Part shown: one piece after another, positions 31,099-43,390 of the stretch
Layout: every line of letters starts with the position of its first letter
How positions within the stretch are numbered: the first letter of the stretch is position 1
DNA from: Aplectana chamaeleonis
Taxonomy: Eukaryota > Nematoda > Chromadorea > Rhabditida > Cosmocercidae
Direction: 5' to 3'
Assembly: GCA_029168955.1 (NCBI GenBank)
Contig: JAPDOI010000424.1
Coordinates: 553,304-617,303 of the forward strand
DNA: 64,000 nt
The notes under the pieces: model-generated
What the model saw: the letters and a program-made list of their open reading frames with translations, nothing else
What the model was told of the DNA's origin: nothing
Databases searched by the model: none
Translations under genes and position numbers: made by a program

Positions 31099-31577
31099 TT
31101 AAAGGCAGCATACACGCTCGTAAACGTGTTTTGAGATTACTACGGATATAGAAAAGTATCTCTCGGATATTAATGCCTTACGCATTTTGAAGCGACAAAA
31201 ACTACCCACAAGATCGTTAAAGGAGTAGCAAGTAAATTGCCTGCCATGTTTTCACGCCCCTGTATTTGTCCTTTTCCTGCAACGCAAGGTTGCCGGTCAT
31301 CTTCATCGTCGGTACTGCTGGTGGATTGTCTAACAAGTGAACCACACACGTCACTGACGGCGAAAATGACACAGCAATCCTGCGTTGAAGGAAAATGTCA
31401 AATACAGGAGGCATGAAAAATACAGGTGAAATCAAATTTACTACTTCTGTAACGGCATTTCGTGAGTCGTTTTTGACGCTTCCAAAATGCATATAGGCTT
31501 GTCTTCTTGAGCCATACCATTCTATTTCCGCCGTAATCTCAAATGGCCGATGTTTTCAGATGCGTATGCTGCCTTAA
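31099..31577. mobile_element. TTAA-flanked MITE, family 2
   Basis: Left end TTAAAGGCAGCATACACGCT; right end in reverse complement TTAAGGCAGCATACGCATCT. The interior (TTTTGACGCTTCCAAAATGC near the right end) matches the MITE at 40854-41336. It shares its right TTAA with the next MITE. Confidence 0.85.
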
Positions 31578-32243
31578 AGGCAGCACGCTCAGTTATTAAG
31601 CATAGTCCGAGTATTATCGAGATGATATCGATCCGCACGGCCGTGCAATGCGCGCCAATAACGACGTTTGAAGCGCTGAAAACCGTCCAGGATGACAGTA
31701 TTTGACAATGTTTGAGCAATCTGCCTTTTCACGCTCAGATTACACGCTTTGAGTAACAGAATGAGAATCGATACTCAGAAAACGTGTGGATACTGAGAGT
31801 GATAGCACTATCAAATGGGAGGTGCACGAGAGAAATAGCTTGGTTTACTTGAGTATAACATGTCTGCATACCTAGCACGACTTCTCGTCCACTTTCGAGA
31901 ATGCCGCTCTACTTTGGCAGACCTCTTGAAATGGAGGATTTTATCAGTACAGAAACATGTTATACTCAAGTAAATCAGGTTATTTCTCTCGTGCACTCCA
32001 TTTGATGGAGTGCTATCACTCAATCACTACACGTTTTCACAAGTATCGATTCTCATTCTGTTACTTCTCAAAGGTGAAAATGTGTGGGCGTGGGTAAAGG
32101 CAAGATTGCTCAAACATTGTCAAATATTGCCATCCTGGACAGTTTTCAGCGCTTCAAACGTCGTTGTCGACATATTACGGGCCTTGCGGACCTATCTATG
32201 CTGTTATCTCGACTATGCTTACGAGCGTGTATGCTGCCTTTAA
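31574..32243. mobile_element. Fully palindromic TTAA MITE abutting the previous one
   Basis: TTAAAGGCAGCACGCTC on the left and GTGTATGCTGCCTTTAA on the right. The whole ~670 bp folds on itself: GACAATGTTTGAGCAATCT pairs with AGATTGCTCAAACATTGTC-type sequence and AACATGTTATACTCAAGTAA with TTACTTGAGTATAACATGT. No coding sequence. Confidence 0.85.
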
Positions 32244-32789
32244 GAGTCATCATACCATGGTGCAGAACTCATCTCTAAACCCTCTACGCGCGGCACGCGT
32301 AGAAAGTATTAAAACTACAAGGCCGCGCTACAGAGTAGGAATAGCCCCGAGCTGTGCAGCCACCACATTTCGCTTGCCTCAAAGAAACCTTTTCAATTCT
32401 TTCTAGGTGACCCTAGCGTTGAAGTATAAAATAGGCAAATCTGTTGCCTATAACTGTACAGTGCAAAATCACAAAACTTTGTGCTAAGCAACTAGACTCA
32501 GGATCATTTTGAGCAAAGCCCATTCCGTTAAAAATTTTGACCCTGAATACGAATGATATGACACCGCGTAAAACCGTGCGAACTCAAACAGTTTCTTGCC
32601 TGCCTGATCGGGCCGAGCATCGTCCAAAGTGCGATTTCAAACATGAACACAGCTTTATGATTACGAACATGGATGCAACACGTTCAAATTCGACCGCTCA
32701 CTCTCATTTTGCAATAAGATACATATCTATCTCCGATTGATATCAACAGATTCTGGTTGATAATACTATATCTTATCCAAAATCGCGTT
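32244..32789. other. Intergenic DNA, nothing recognised
   Basis: A short stretch at 32280-32340 (CGCGCGGCACGCGTAGAAAG) faintly resembles sequence near 42040. No gene call can be supported. Confidence 0.35.
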
Positions 32790-32900
32790 TGGTGAATTGC
32801 AGTTAAGCTTAACCGCGGCCAAACTAGGTGGTTAAGCTCCGGTTTCGCTGACCGCGGTAACTCACTAACCGCGGTAATATTGATGAATCCGGCCTCAGAT
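32790..32900. repeat. Terminal fragment of the CTGAGGCCGG element, inverted
   Basis: Contains ACCGCGGTAACTCACTAACC followed by TTGATGAATCCGGCCTCAG, the inverse of the end at 26090. Confidence 0.65.
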
Positions 32901-33636
32901 TTCATCTCTGAGCTTGCCCTGTGCCTTGAACCGTTCGTGTTTTCGCCACTAGCAAAGAAATTCGTATTGGGGAGAGTGGCCGTTTCAAACGTGATGTGTA
33001 TTTCTAGAACAGTTTTGGACGTAGATTTCGAAAATGCCCTCTAGACGTGCTTATGCTCAATTTTAGAAAGCCAATTTTCAGGGCGGTAAAATGTTACGGC
33101 ATCCCCTCCAGACAACCTTCAGAAGTACTAAAAAAGCTGTGGGATTTAGCTCAAAACTTCTACGCGGTGGTAACCTGGTTAGGTGACCTATATAACGTCG
33201 GCATGGATCCGGAAGAGTATTTGCGTTCACTGGTGAAGGTTGGTGCAAACTCGGTGCCATACGCTATAACACAGGTGCAACGAATTTGCGCCAACCTCCT
33301 GTGGGGAACATAAAGTCTCTTCAGGATCCATACCAATGTTAGAATCCGTTTTTCGGCAAAGGGGTTAACTGGATGTTACCTACGGTATGCCATTTAGCTG
33401 GCGATGTCAGCCTATTTTTTCTTTGATGCTCCTCTCTATGACGCGCCAGTTATGGCCAGCACCCAAAAACCTCACTGGAACATTGAAAGTAATTTTCAAC
33501 TGAAAAAAGTGTCGATTTCCTGAAGTTGTCTGCTTCATATTCAACTTATTTGCTTAACTCGCTGTCTGAAATTATCCTTTTCGGTGGCAATTGACTCTAA
33601 CGCGCAGTCCTACTACAATGTTAATACTGGAGTTTT
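32901..33636. other. Intergenic DNA with one unsupported ORF
   Basis: A plus-strand frame at 33047-33313 is open for 88 codons (LWDLAQNFYAVVTWLGDLY), but I recognise no family and see no splice or start context. Nothing else stands out. Confidence 0.35.
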
Positions 33637-33983
33637 CTCAAAGGCAAGGCTCACGATAAAAACGGTCGAGTTTTTACCGAGAATCTAATGTATCTGGTAA
33701 ATTGCAATATTGGATATTGACGAAAAATCGCTTAATGCAAGCGTCATATATAGCCGTATATGGCCCCCAAGTTTGTATCCACTATGCCCTACACGCCCAC
33801 TTACATGCTGGTAGTTGAGAGGATGTGGGCTGGGCGGGCATAGTGCGTACAAGCTTGATGGCCGCATAGGGCTATCTACGGCCTTTTGGCCATTCTTTCG
33901 TCATTATTGCTGCAATGAATCCCAGTATATTCGCTTTCCGGTGAAAACTAAAAAACTGACTCCTTCGTGAACACTACCTTTAA
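33637..33983. mobile_element. Short TTAA MITE
   Basis: Left end TCAAAGGCAAGGCTCACGAT and right end GTGAACACTACCTTTAA. The ends match the AAGGCAGTGTTCACGAT consensus of the other MITEs with several changes. About 347 bp. Confidence 0.65.
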
Positions 33984-35654
33984 CACTTGAGAGACCGCCT
34001 GCTCCACGGCAAACTTCCACAGCCAACCGTTGCGCTCCACGGCTAATCGTTTCCGTGGGTGACATGTTTAGACACGCGTTCCGCTGGGAACCATTTTGAT
34101 CGGAGTAGGCTTTCTTACTTACACAACCAGTACTCCATTTCCGCTCCAGCTGAGAGTACAGAGAGTAAATAGAGAATTGAAGTAAGGCCATAATCAAGCA
34201 ATGATCCACTGCTTTCTTACGGGCCTGCTTTGTCTTGATTTTGGAAGGTATCTCAACTTTGCATGCATAAGGTGCTTTGAAACACTTTTCGCAAATTTTT
34301 GGGCGTGCTGGTCACGAGGAAATGAACGTTTGTCTCTCGACTTCTCAAATTTTCTGCAGGTTACAGGTAATGGTCAGAACTGGAGCCATTCGGAGTCAAG
34401 CCAAAAAGTATTGAAAGTTTGAAAAATGGAGAGTGAACTTTCTACGATGCAATGTCCTATTGAACCTCATGATGGAAACTTCAAACGTTTGTCAACGGAT
34501 AACGAACGACAGAGAACAACGGTGCTTTTATGAAAATCTTGAAAAAATACTCATTTGATTGTTCTTCGAGGTCTCCAAATACACCCCGTAGTGAAGTATC
34601 AAACAAAATTTTGAGCATCGAACTAATCACAGGTTTTTACCTCCCCCAAGTTATTTCCCTCTCAAGCAATTTAGCGAAATCTGAAACAAAGATGAACGAT
34701 GGCTAACATACCGCAATCGACGGAAATTTCATCATCCAGAAATTGCAAAGTAAGTACCGGAACCTTATTTGTGCAGCAGCTCGAATGACCCTCGGGGTCA
34801 AGACAGCAAAAATTTGAAACGATGACCTAGCCTGCAGTTACTCTCAAATGGGTGGGCACTGGCTATTCCGGCTGCAATCAAACTAGAGGACATTAGTTAC
34901 GTGAGAATCATCTGAATAACCCCCCTTTAGCATAAAGTTTGGGACAATTTCTTTCCGACCAAAGAAGCTCGAAAAATCGAAAAATGCCATTTTCGGAGGT
35001 GGTAGTAAAATTACTAGGAACACTCATAAATGCTTGTCCACTGTGAATGTAAATAGTTTACATTATTGAGAATCTATTCGTGGTTGAGGGAGGGACTCTG
35101 ACGCATTAGAAACTTCAGAAAATATTGAAAAGTTATATGGCGTGGGTGCGCAGTGTGGACACGCGGTCTCTTAGGGTGTTAAAGGATGAATATCTTATCC
35201 GAGCTCGACTCAGAAAAAGGGGTTGTTCTGATTGTGAAATGCTATCACATATATGGGCCTCGTAGTTAAGCCGGCGAAAATTTCAGTTCAGCCTATCTGG
35301 AATCCATGTTCTGGAAAAAGAATTCAGATAAGCCGCACACATTTCAGACGTACGTGTTGTAGGATAGCGACCTAGAGCTAAACAGGAGAAAGTCAGCAAC
35401 AAACAAGGTTAAGCTGAATCACTCCAGTCAGATCTGGCTGAATCGATTCAGTCAGATCCTGGACTGAATTCTCGGCTAGAGAAGAGAGAAACAGCGTGCC
35501 AGGTCAGGAGTGCGCTCGGAGACTGTTTTCTAAGGAGCAAAGGAGCAATTAATTGGGCCCCGGGTGCAGAAAAAATGACGTAGAAATTGAGAAAAACGCA
35601 CCAGAAGTGCACGAAACTCCCTAAAGTATCACCCCGCCTCTTAAGTGTCACAGG
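33984..35654. other. Intergenic DNA, nothing recognised
   Basis: AT-rich, with no conserved protein, RNA or tandem repeat that I can identify on either strand. Confidence 0.4.
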
Positions 35655-35860
35655 GAAGTGTTTGTTGTGACAGTGAAATCTTTTGTGGGCCCGTCATTTG
35701 GCAATTTTCTACTCTTCATTGCTCCGTTCTTTCCTTAGGGGCCCTAACTAACTCCTGCTTTGCATAACATATCCTTTCATTTTCGACTGGCCCAATTTTT
35801 CACCGATGACATCAGTTCACATCGAACCGGACAACTAGTCCATGTTATGGAATAATGCTG
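35655..35860. repeat. Dispersed repeat shared with 62310-62500
   Basis: Shared blocks in order: CATTTGGCAATTTTCTACTC, GCTCCGTTCT, ACTAACTCCTGCTTTGC, TTTTTCACCGATGACA and CCGGACAACTAGTCCAT versus the corresponding blocks at the far right. Same orientation, probably two copies of one inactive element. Confidence 0.7.
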
Positions 35861-36263
35861 CACTGAAATACGACGTTTTAATGCGTTTCTCGTCATTTCT
35901 TCGTAATTCTGGTAACCTTTGGAGGCCAACGCATTGTTTTATGTGAAGAGACTCGGGACGAAAAATTATCGTAGAACTACTGCCTCTTAGGTGGACTAAT
36001 CAGGAACAGAGCGGTATTCAGCTAAAGAATTGCGTAATCTGCGCAGTTTACGATTTGCTGGATCACTGGATCCCGGAATACCAGTTGTTGCGTTGACCAA
36101 AGCTACGCTGATCGTCCGGTTGCTAGTGTCTGTATGGTGATACCAGTCTGATCAGCGCCATATAAGCGCTCGCGATTCATCAGACCGCTATCCATTCTCA
36201 TACTTGCTGTCTTGATTGCTCTTCCTATCCGGCATGATCACTCAGTTATACACATTTTATAGG
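35861..36263. other. Upstream region of the collagen-like locus
   Basis: No clear exon or promoter element recognised. A TTTTATAG at 36257-36264 could be a splice acceptor preceding the collagen N-terminal exon. Confidence 0.35.
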
Positions 36264-36264
36264 T

Positions 36265-37500
36265 AATTTGAATCAGACCAAACCAGGAATGTTGTACCTG
36301 CACACGTTGCTGCAAAGTAATCTCGGCTTCGGCTGCGATCCCGCTGCGTTGACGGCGATTGCTTCGACCGTGTCGATGTTCTACGACATCAACAGTTTCA
36401 GGTGGGATGAGATCCGCATGGATTTGCTGCAGTTCAAAGTGAGCTCCTTGAGTAGCTTTCCGGTGCACTTTTGAGCGCTTCAGATGATCTTGAGTATTTA
36501 AGGAGATGGCAGATGACCTTTGCTTGGGGAACCAGATGATGGTGGCAGTTCACAACAACGGCGAGACGAGTTCTGATTCCGAAGGAGAATGTCATCGCTT
36601 CGAGCCAAGAGGCAATACGATACTGGTTAGCTTTGGTTTTCCTCGAATCATCTCGGAAAATGCTTTCATTAACCATTTATTTTTAGGATCGTCATCAGTG
36701 AGAGTCGAGGTGCCGGAAGTGCGGACTGCAAGCCTCCAACTGCCCAGCTGGACCACTCCTGGAGCCCCTGGATCTCCTGGAGAAGATGGAGAGCCCGGAG
36801 CACCTGGTCACGACGGTAATCCTGGGAAGCGCTGGACAGTCTGCGATGGCAGAAATGACACAGAGGATGCATTAAGTGCTCCAGCCAGGACCTCTCTGGA
36901 CCAGCTGGACCCGATGGTCCTCCTGGACCCAGCGTGATCTCTCAGCAGGTAATCCCTGGAGCTGATGGTGCTGGTGGAGGCGCAGGCGAGGGCAGGGACC
37001 ACCTGGTCCACCTGGACCCCCCAGGACCAGATGGTAAACTCCTGGAGCAGCTGCTGGAGCACCAGGACAAGACGGTGCACTCTGGCACGAGACAGACGAA
37101 CTCGCTGCCTGGACCAGCTGGACCTGCAGGACCACCAGGACCTCCCCGGACCAAATGGACAGGGTTTGTAATTTTCTTACTGCTGTGTAGCTTTTTGAAT
37201 GGCCTAAGGTGCAAGCATACTGTTTGTTGTGGTGGACGGCTCAGGAGGCGGTGAGGGGGCGGGCACCAGGGACCAGCAGGTCCCCAGGACCACCTGGAAA
37301 TAATGGAGGGACCAGGACAGGATGGAGCTCCTGGACAACCTGGTGCGGATGGAGCCCCCGGATCTGATGTGCTGCTTATTGTCCCTGCCCTCCACGTACC
37401 GGTGCTATTGGTGCTGGCGCCTGCCAAGTTAGTGGAGGAGGTGGAGGTGGAGCAGCTCCGTCGGAGCGCTGGAGGTGGAAGCTACCCAACTCCAACGTAG
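36265..37500 (+). pseudogene. Cuticle collagen, frameshifted (pseudogene or sequence-error-laden gene)
   Basis: Nematode cuticle collagens are secreted trimers of the exoskeleton. Pieces in order: an N-terminal non-collagen region (LTAIASTVSMFYDIN, DEIRMDLLQFK at 36340-36438, then MADDL...MMVAVHNN near 36506-36550), a subtilisin-type cleavage site preserved in frame as RAKRQYD (about 36600-36620), a GTTAGC...TTTTTAG intron, a Cys-containing spacer (ADCKPPTCPAG), a Gly-X-Y block (GAPGSPGEDGEPGAPGHDGN at ~36750-36830), more triplets in shifting frames to 37165, a short intron, further Gly-X-Y (GAPGQPGADGAPGSD at ~37325-37370) and the C-terminal YCPCPPRTGAIGAGA followed by GGGGGG. At least six frame changes are needed to join these. 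Either decayed or carrying assembly indels; N-terminal hydrophobic segment is incomplete. Confidence 0.8.
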
Positions 37501-38519
37501 ACGATTCTAGAACATTCACGACTGTTCAGAGTTGTTTCAAATAGTGTAGCTAAGGCTTTCTTACGGCCTTCACCAATGAACATACAAGTACAGTACATTT
37601 TTTCAAGACAAACACTTTATGAAGGACCTGGGTAAGAAATGCATAATCGTACTGAATGAGATTTCATCACATAGCAAAAACCCGTAAATAAATAAGGCAT
37701 AAAGTGATCAGCGCGGCAGCGGCAGTTAAACCGGAGCACAACGCTTCTGCTTCCGCACCGAAGAGATTCTTTTTCGGATAAATCTAGATATACGATCATA
37801 TAGGCGAGAACATGGCTGGCAGTATGAAGATACCGTGAATGCAGCGAGGAAAGGATATACATAATAACATCGCTAAGGCGAAGACCTGAAAGCAGAAATG
37901 AATTCTTTCCAACTTTCGCACTAAAATCTGTAATGAATAGGAACGGAAAACAAATACCAACCTGAGCCATATATAACGGAACAAAAGCAAGTGGCAGTGC
38001 ACAGAGATTAGTGGAAAGCCCAGCTTGAATAAACTGGAAATTCCAACAGAGCAGATTGTCATGAAAATCGCAATCTGAAAGAAACTAGCGCAATTGTAGG
38101 GAGAAACTGTTTGGTTGGCAAATGCAGCTTTTGACCTAGCTCTATGTCATCAGCTGCGGACGCCGTGCAAAAGCTTTCTCCTTATACCTGGTTCTTCGAG
38201 AAATCCGACTCTTTTTCTTCTCAACAGAAGATTTGATTCAATTGTCGAAACTGTAGATCGCTTCTCCACATGAGATCCTGGAAAATTAGGGCGTCAGGAA
38301 TAGGAGCAACCAGGGCGGAATGCTCGTGAGAAACGAGGCAAAAGTACCGATTCCATTCCACTCCTTGGGTGGGCTAGGTTCTGCATTTACAGTGTTCATT
38401 TTTGTTGACCCCACCCCAAAAAAGTTTGTGTGGTGATCGTCGCAGATCTTTCTATCATTGCACATAAATATCTCATGTCTACATGAAAACAGTAGTAGAT
38501 GCTTTTCCATAAACACGCT
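37501..38519. other. Downstream of collagen, nothing recognised
   Basis: AT-rich minus-strand frames at 37617-38062 have hydrophobic stretches and start codons, but no family is recognised. Could hold exons of an unidentified gene; not supportable from sequence alone. Confidence 0.35.
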
Positions 38520-38890
38520 TTAGGCTAAAAAAAGTTTCAAATAGCCCTACATAGTACCGAACTTCTGTCTAGAGCGGCAATCCCCGCTCACTCCGCTCAA
38601 AAGCCACTGATCAGAAACAAACAACTAAAAAACCGACTCCGAGAAAGAAAACAATATTTAAAAGGGTTAAATTGTTAGATTCAAGCATCATGGGAAACAT
38701 TTCCTATCATTTTATCATCGTAAGGTATATTTTGTTGAAGCCGATTTTCAGTTCTATTCTTCAGTATCATGTTTGCTTTGGTGATCAGTAGCCGTTGAGA
38801 GGAGTGGGCGGGGATTGCGCTCTACATTGAAGTCTTCAAAGGACACTGCACAGGGCTATTTGGGAGGCTCTCTTTTAGCTTATTTTCGGC
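38520..38890. repeat. Palindromic element
   Basis: AGAGCGGCAATCCCCGCTCA near 38572 pairs with GAGTGGGCGGGGATTGCGCT near 38800; the arms extend outward to TAGGCTAAAA and its complement. A TTAA-type end (GGACATTGCCTTTAA at 38960-38974) lies just to the right. Confidence 0.7.
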
Positions 38891-39044
38891 ATTGGCTGTT
38901 GCCACGGGCGCAGAACATTTCGGAATTGCAGGGGAAAACTCGGAGACGATTTTTAACGTGGACATTGCCTTTAAAGCTCTTCTCTTAGGATCGTCTTGCG
39001 GGTAAAACTATAACTCATTCTTTGAAATTCCCTCTTTGTGATTG

Positions 39045-39890
39045 ACATTGAAATATTACAATATCCCGCGCTAAGTTTTGTAAAAACGGGGAGCATTTGC
39101 CGACATGGCAAAAAAAGCGTCCCGATGCATGTAACTTTTTTGAACGAAGACGTTTTGGATTCTGAAAACGCTATCATAGTTTCAAAGCTCAAATTCCTAC
39201 ATAATAATGTGCCTTGTGAACCAGAAGTTCCCTTAAATTGCTTTGTTTTCGAGTAAAAATTCTTTTTTACGGTCGTTTCACTAAAACGTCGCGCGCGTGC
39301 ATAGTGCGCCGAAACTTCCGAGTAGTAATTGTAACTGTTAATAGGAGAGCTATTTCTGTGTTTCCTTCGTGAATTAGATGAAAGTAGGGCTATCTCGAGA
39401 TCTGTGCAGATTGTGGTTTTCAAGTCCTCCATTTATCGGCCATTGGTCTGGGGCTTTCACAACAAAAGTCCGACTTTTCTGGTGGGAAGATCCCGGGCGT
39501 GTTTAATTAAGGATTTCGAAAATTCTATCTGCACAGATCTAGAGATAGCCACACTGTCACCTAATTGACAGAAGAAAACATAGAGATAGCTCTTATATTG
39601 CACTTGTACAATTGCTACTCAGAGATTTCGTCCGCACTTCTGCCGCGCGCGACGTTTTGTCAACAGAACGCAAAGCTAATTTTACTCGTAAACAAAACGA
39701 TTTTAGGAAGCTTCAGGTCTACAATGTACATTTCTTATGTAGGAATTTGAGCTGTGAATATGATAGCGTTTTCAGAATCCAAAACGCCTTCTTTCAAAAA
39801 AGTTACATGCATCGGACGCTTGCCAAGTTCTGGCAATGCTCCCATGTTCCCAATTTACAAAACTTAGCGCGGGTATTGCAAAATCATGTA
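39045..39890. repeat. 845-bp palindromic element, family 3
   Basis: Left end TACAATATCCCGCGCTAAGT and right end ACTTAGCGCGGGTATTGCA are inverted copies; arms continue through TTTGAACGAAGACGTTTTGG, CTACATAATAATGTGC and GAGATAGCTCTTATA. The centre (39400-39560) also carries inverted GATCTGTGCAGAT/ATCTGCACAGATC. Partial copies occur at 56356 and 61170. Confidence 0.85.
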
Positions 39891-40152
39891 TGACGGATTT
39901 GAAAACGTAAACTTGTACGCAACACAGGGCTACCCCCGTGTTTGCGTCCAATCACTGAGCTTTGCTCTGCCTCCAGTTTCCCGGGGAGGGAATACATCAA
40001 GACCACCACCCCTCCGCACCTGGAAAGGGTACTAGGGCGGATCGAGACCACAGCATTTCGTGTACTTCTGATGAGTTTTCCCCAATTTCTTTGCCATTTT
40101 GGTTTTACACGGGGACCAGACTCGAATCTGAAGATTATCGTGAACCTTGCTT

Positions 40153-40615
40153 TCAAAGGCAGTGTTCACGATAAATTTCACTTCCGATATCTCCACGGCT
40201 TACGGAAGGTCAGGTGCCCTATATAGCAAGGCATGCTCAAAAAAACTACAACGAAAGACGCGTTTTGAGCAGAAGTAGGCCCTCTCTTGAGTTACATTGA
40301 TTTTTGAGCGTGAGGAGAGTTTGCCGCTAGGAAGGATGATACCTATCAGTGCAATGAAGCGATCAGCTCACTCTGGTAGCAGCACTTCCTTCACTTGATC
40401 ATTCCTGTAATCTGAGTCTTCATTTGTTCATTCCGTGGGGGCGGATCTAGGGCACCAGGCGTGTCTGGGGGCACCAAAACGCTTGTTTGCAGCAGTTATT
40501 TCCTGGCTCGTTTTCTACCGTTCTTTCTGACACTGGGGAGCCTAGGATCCTTCTCGCCTATCATTTTACTGTGAGAAAAATCAGCGAGGATGATCATCGT
40601 GAACGCTGCCTTTAA
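40153..40615. mobile_element. TTAA-type MITE
   Basis: Left TCAAAGGCAGTGTTCACGAT and right ATCGTGAACGCTGCCTTTAA. About 463 bp, no ORF of interest. Confidence 0.8.
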
Positions 40616-40853
40616 ATGATAAAATGATCAAAGCGCTGAGATGCAGTGGATAGAGGTAGAGGTGATCTCTGGAGTATTTCAAAAAGCTCTCATTTTCAAT
40701 CACCTTTAGTAGCGAGGCGGTAATCGCTTGGTGAAACATAGCAGGAGAAAGAGATGTTTCCACAAAAACCACCACACGCTGCTGGTGATAACCGAGATCG
40801 AGAGGCTCTTTGGGAGTGCCCCTAACCTTATAAACCACAACCCCTGGGGAGGA

Positions 40854-41336
40854 TTAATGGCATATAGGATACACGCTCGTGAACGTGTTCGAGATAACTA
40901 TGGAAAGAGAGATCGTATGGCTCAGACGACATAACGACTACGAATTTTGAAGCATCCAAAAACGACCCAAAATGCCGCTACACGAGTAAGAAGTTGACCC
41001 CGCCTCTGTATCTGCCAGCTGCCCCTGTATTTGCTGTTCTCCTCCAAAACGAGGGTGCTGGGCATTCCCATTCCCACTGCGTCGACGTTTGTGGGTGGTA
41101 CAATAAGTACAATAAGTAAACCCACATACATCGACGACGGTGGGAATGACCTGCAGCACCCCTTTTTTGGAGGAGAGAACAGCAAATACAGGGGGCAAGC
41201 TAACTTACTCGTGTAGCGGCGTTGTGAATACTTTTGACGCTTCCAAAATGCGTAGGCGTTGTTACCTCGAGCCATACGATTCTATTTCTGTAGTTATCCT
41301 AAACACTTTTACGAGCGTGTGTGCTGCCCTGCTTAA
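40854..41336. mobile_element. TTAA MITE, family 2, second copy
   Basis: Left TTAATGGCATATAGGATACA then CGCTCGTGAACGTGTT; right TACGAGCGTGTGTGCTG ending in TTAA. Interior matches 31099-31577, including the shared TTTTGACGCTTCCAAAATGC and CCTGTATTTG words. Confidence 0.85.
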
Positions 41337-43390
41337 TTAGATTTTTGGAGCTCCGGTGTGAAGATGGACACGATTCTAGAATTGAGACTTTTGAATGGCT
41401 CCTAATAAAGCTCTTTGAATGTCTCCCAAGTAGTAATTTACTTTGTAGGATAATGCTATGATAGTCCTTTCTGACGCTTTCCTTCATTTTCGAGAATGAC
41501 TGTCTATATTATAAAGAAAACATAGAGAGGGGCCAATAGCTTTCAGCATTAGCAAAGGAGAAAAGGAAAAACTGACTTGAGGAATGGTAATGGGAAGGAG
41601 ACGTGAGGCAGGAATGTCGACGCTGAATCCGATGCACATGATTGAGATCGACATTACGATAGGATCGAGAGTCACTCCCAGCAAAGACATGTGTAGCCAA
41701 ACACCCCTGAAACTCATCATTTACAGCTTAGGTTAAATGCTGTCCACCCTCAAAACGCAAACAAACTGCCGTTGCGAGATTCGGGCCTCTCGCTCCTAAC
41801 TGTTCCCCAGACAGCAGCGACCTCTAAAGCCTCTTTCTGGAGTGCGATCGCTGAGTCGCCACGCGATGACATGTTTTGAATACCAGATCGACATGTTGCG
41901 ACACGACCTCGATCGATGCTCATGTTTATCACCTCATCGCGTAGCTTCGGCGATCGAACCCCTGGAAAGAGGTCTAAGCGCATCTTTATAGTCCTCACCG
42001 CAAGCGCGGCACGCGAAGACCAGCGGCGGACTATAAAACTGCTTCACCGCGCAACACGCGCGGAAAAACCTTCGAAATTTCTGGCGGCATCGCTAAGGTG
42101 GATGCTGGAGTTAAAGAGTTGGGCCTCAGCACTGTGACAAGCACAGAAATTCTTGGCCTGCATTTGCATGTACGATAACCCAGAATTGATCATGTTGTAG
42201 TGGATTTAAACTGAAGAGCGTGAGCTAATTTAAATGGCAAAACTGCTATGGCGGTTAGGGCGGGGCCGCCATGACGGTGCTGGATGGGCGGCACACGCGT
42301 CCTGCCGCTTGCGGTGAAGACTATGAAAGATGTGTCTACAGCTAGCTGTCTGCTGAGTGTCAAGGAGAGTCAAGCTCGCAGCCGCAGCAGATGTAAGCAA
42401 GTGCATCGCTTGAGGAAGGCGATTATGTCCACGTTTGCAAAAAGCCGCACCGATACACGTCGCAAGGATGGACATTTTCGAGACAAAAACAATGGTGGCT
42501 GGATGGTTTGATGAATAAGGCGCATACGATTTATCACGCAAATGAACGTCGCCAGTCCAGACTGCCATGTTAACGTCGGAATGGCCTGAAATCAGAAAAA
42601 ATTAACGGTCTGCAAATGCGCCACCTCCAATTTTCTACATTCTAACAACGACTTCACAATGGTCCCTGAGAGACGTACAACTTCCATGACAAGAACTTGT
42701 GATGGAGGTATTAAAACGTTGAAATGATTCGATTCCTGAAACCAAAGGCGCCAAGCTCAAAACGGTACCCAGAGACAGCCTCACAGACACAATTTTTTCC
42801 ATACCTATGTTTTAAGACCTCGGAACTCACGCAACGCAGGGGTCCAAATTCACCACGACTTATTTTCCAAGACATCTACAAAACGACATATGGGTGGACA
42901 ATACGACCTTCAGGGAGCATGAGGCCGTGTTGCCCTGTCAAACGAAAGCGCTTAGCTTGCAACATTCTAGAGTGCTCGATCCGACCACAACTTACGCTTT
43001 CCAGCTCCACCGTCATGACACTTTGTAAGGGCTATAAGGTCACGTGCTCTTCATAGAACAAATCACTCCTCTGTTTTATGAGTACTAATCTGCTCATCAC
43101 GCGCCCGCACGTAAACAAGGCATTTTATAGGGCCCTGAGAGGTGACCTGTAGAAGGATTTTCTATATGCTGAGTGGAGTTCCTCATTGTTTGTAGGAGGA
43201 AACCTCCTCGTTGTAGAACCATGACAGAGAAGATTTTCTTGTTTAGGGGACCGCAACAGGACTAAATATCTTCTTTACTCCGAAATTAGGAAAGCGCATT
43301 TCTTGTTATCGAAGACTCCTATCACGTCAAAGGGGTTGAGCCCAGAACACCTCGTGTTTTAGAAGCCAAGCGTGGCCGTGTACAAATAGG
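41337..43390. other. Intergenic DNA, nothing recognised
   Basis: Two kilobases with only short unsupported frames (for example 42230-42568 minus and 42724-43056 plus). A GC-rich patch at 42030-42070 has CACGCGCGG words. No gene or RNA can be supported. Confidence 0.35.

Noticed and set aside
33047..33313. 88-codon ORF as a possible gene
   Set aside because: No recognised family, no splice or start context, and it lies in a repeat-rich intergenic region.
36942..37427. Minus-strand proline/glycine-rich ORFs opposite the collagen
   Set aside because: Antisense shadows of the Gly-X-Y repeats; the plus strand has the cleavage site and YCPCP end.
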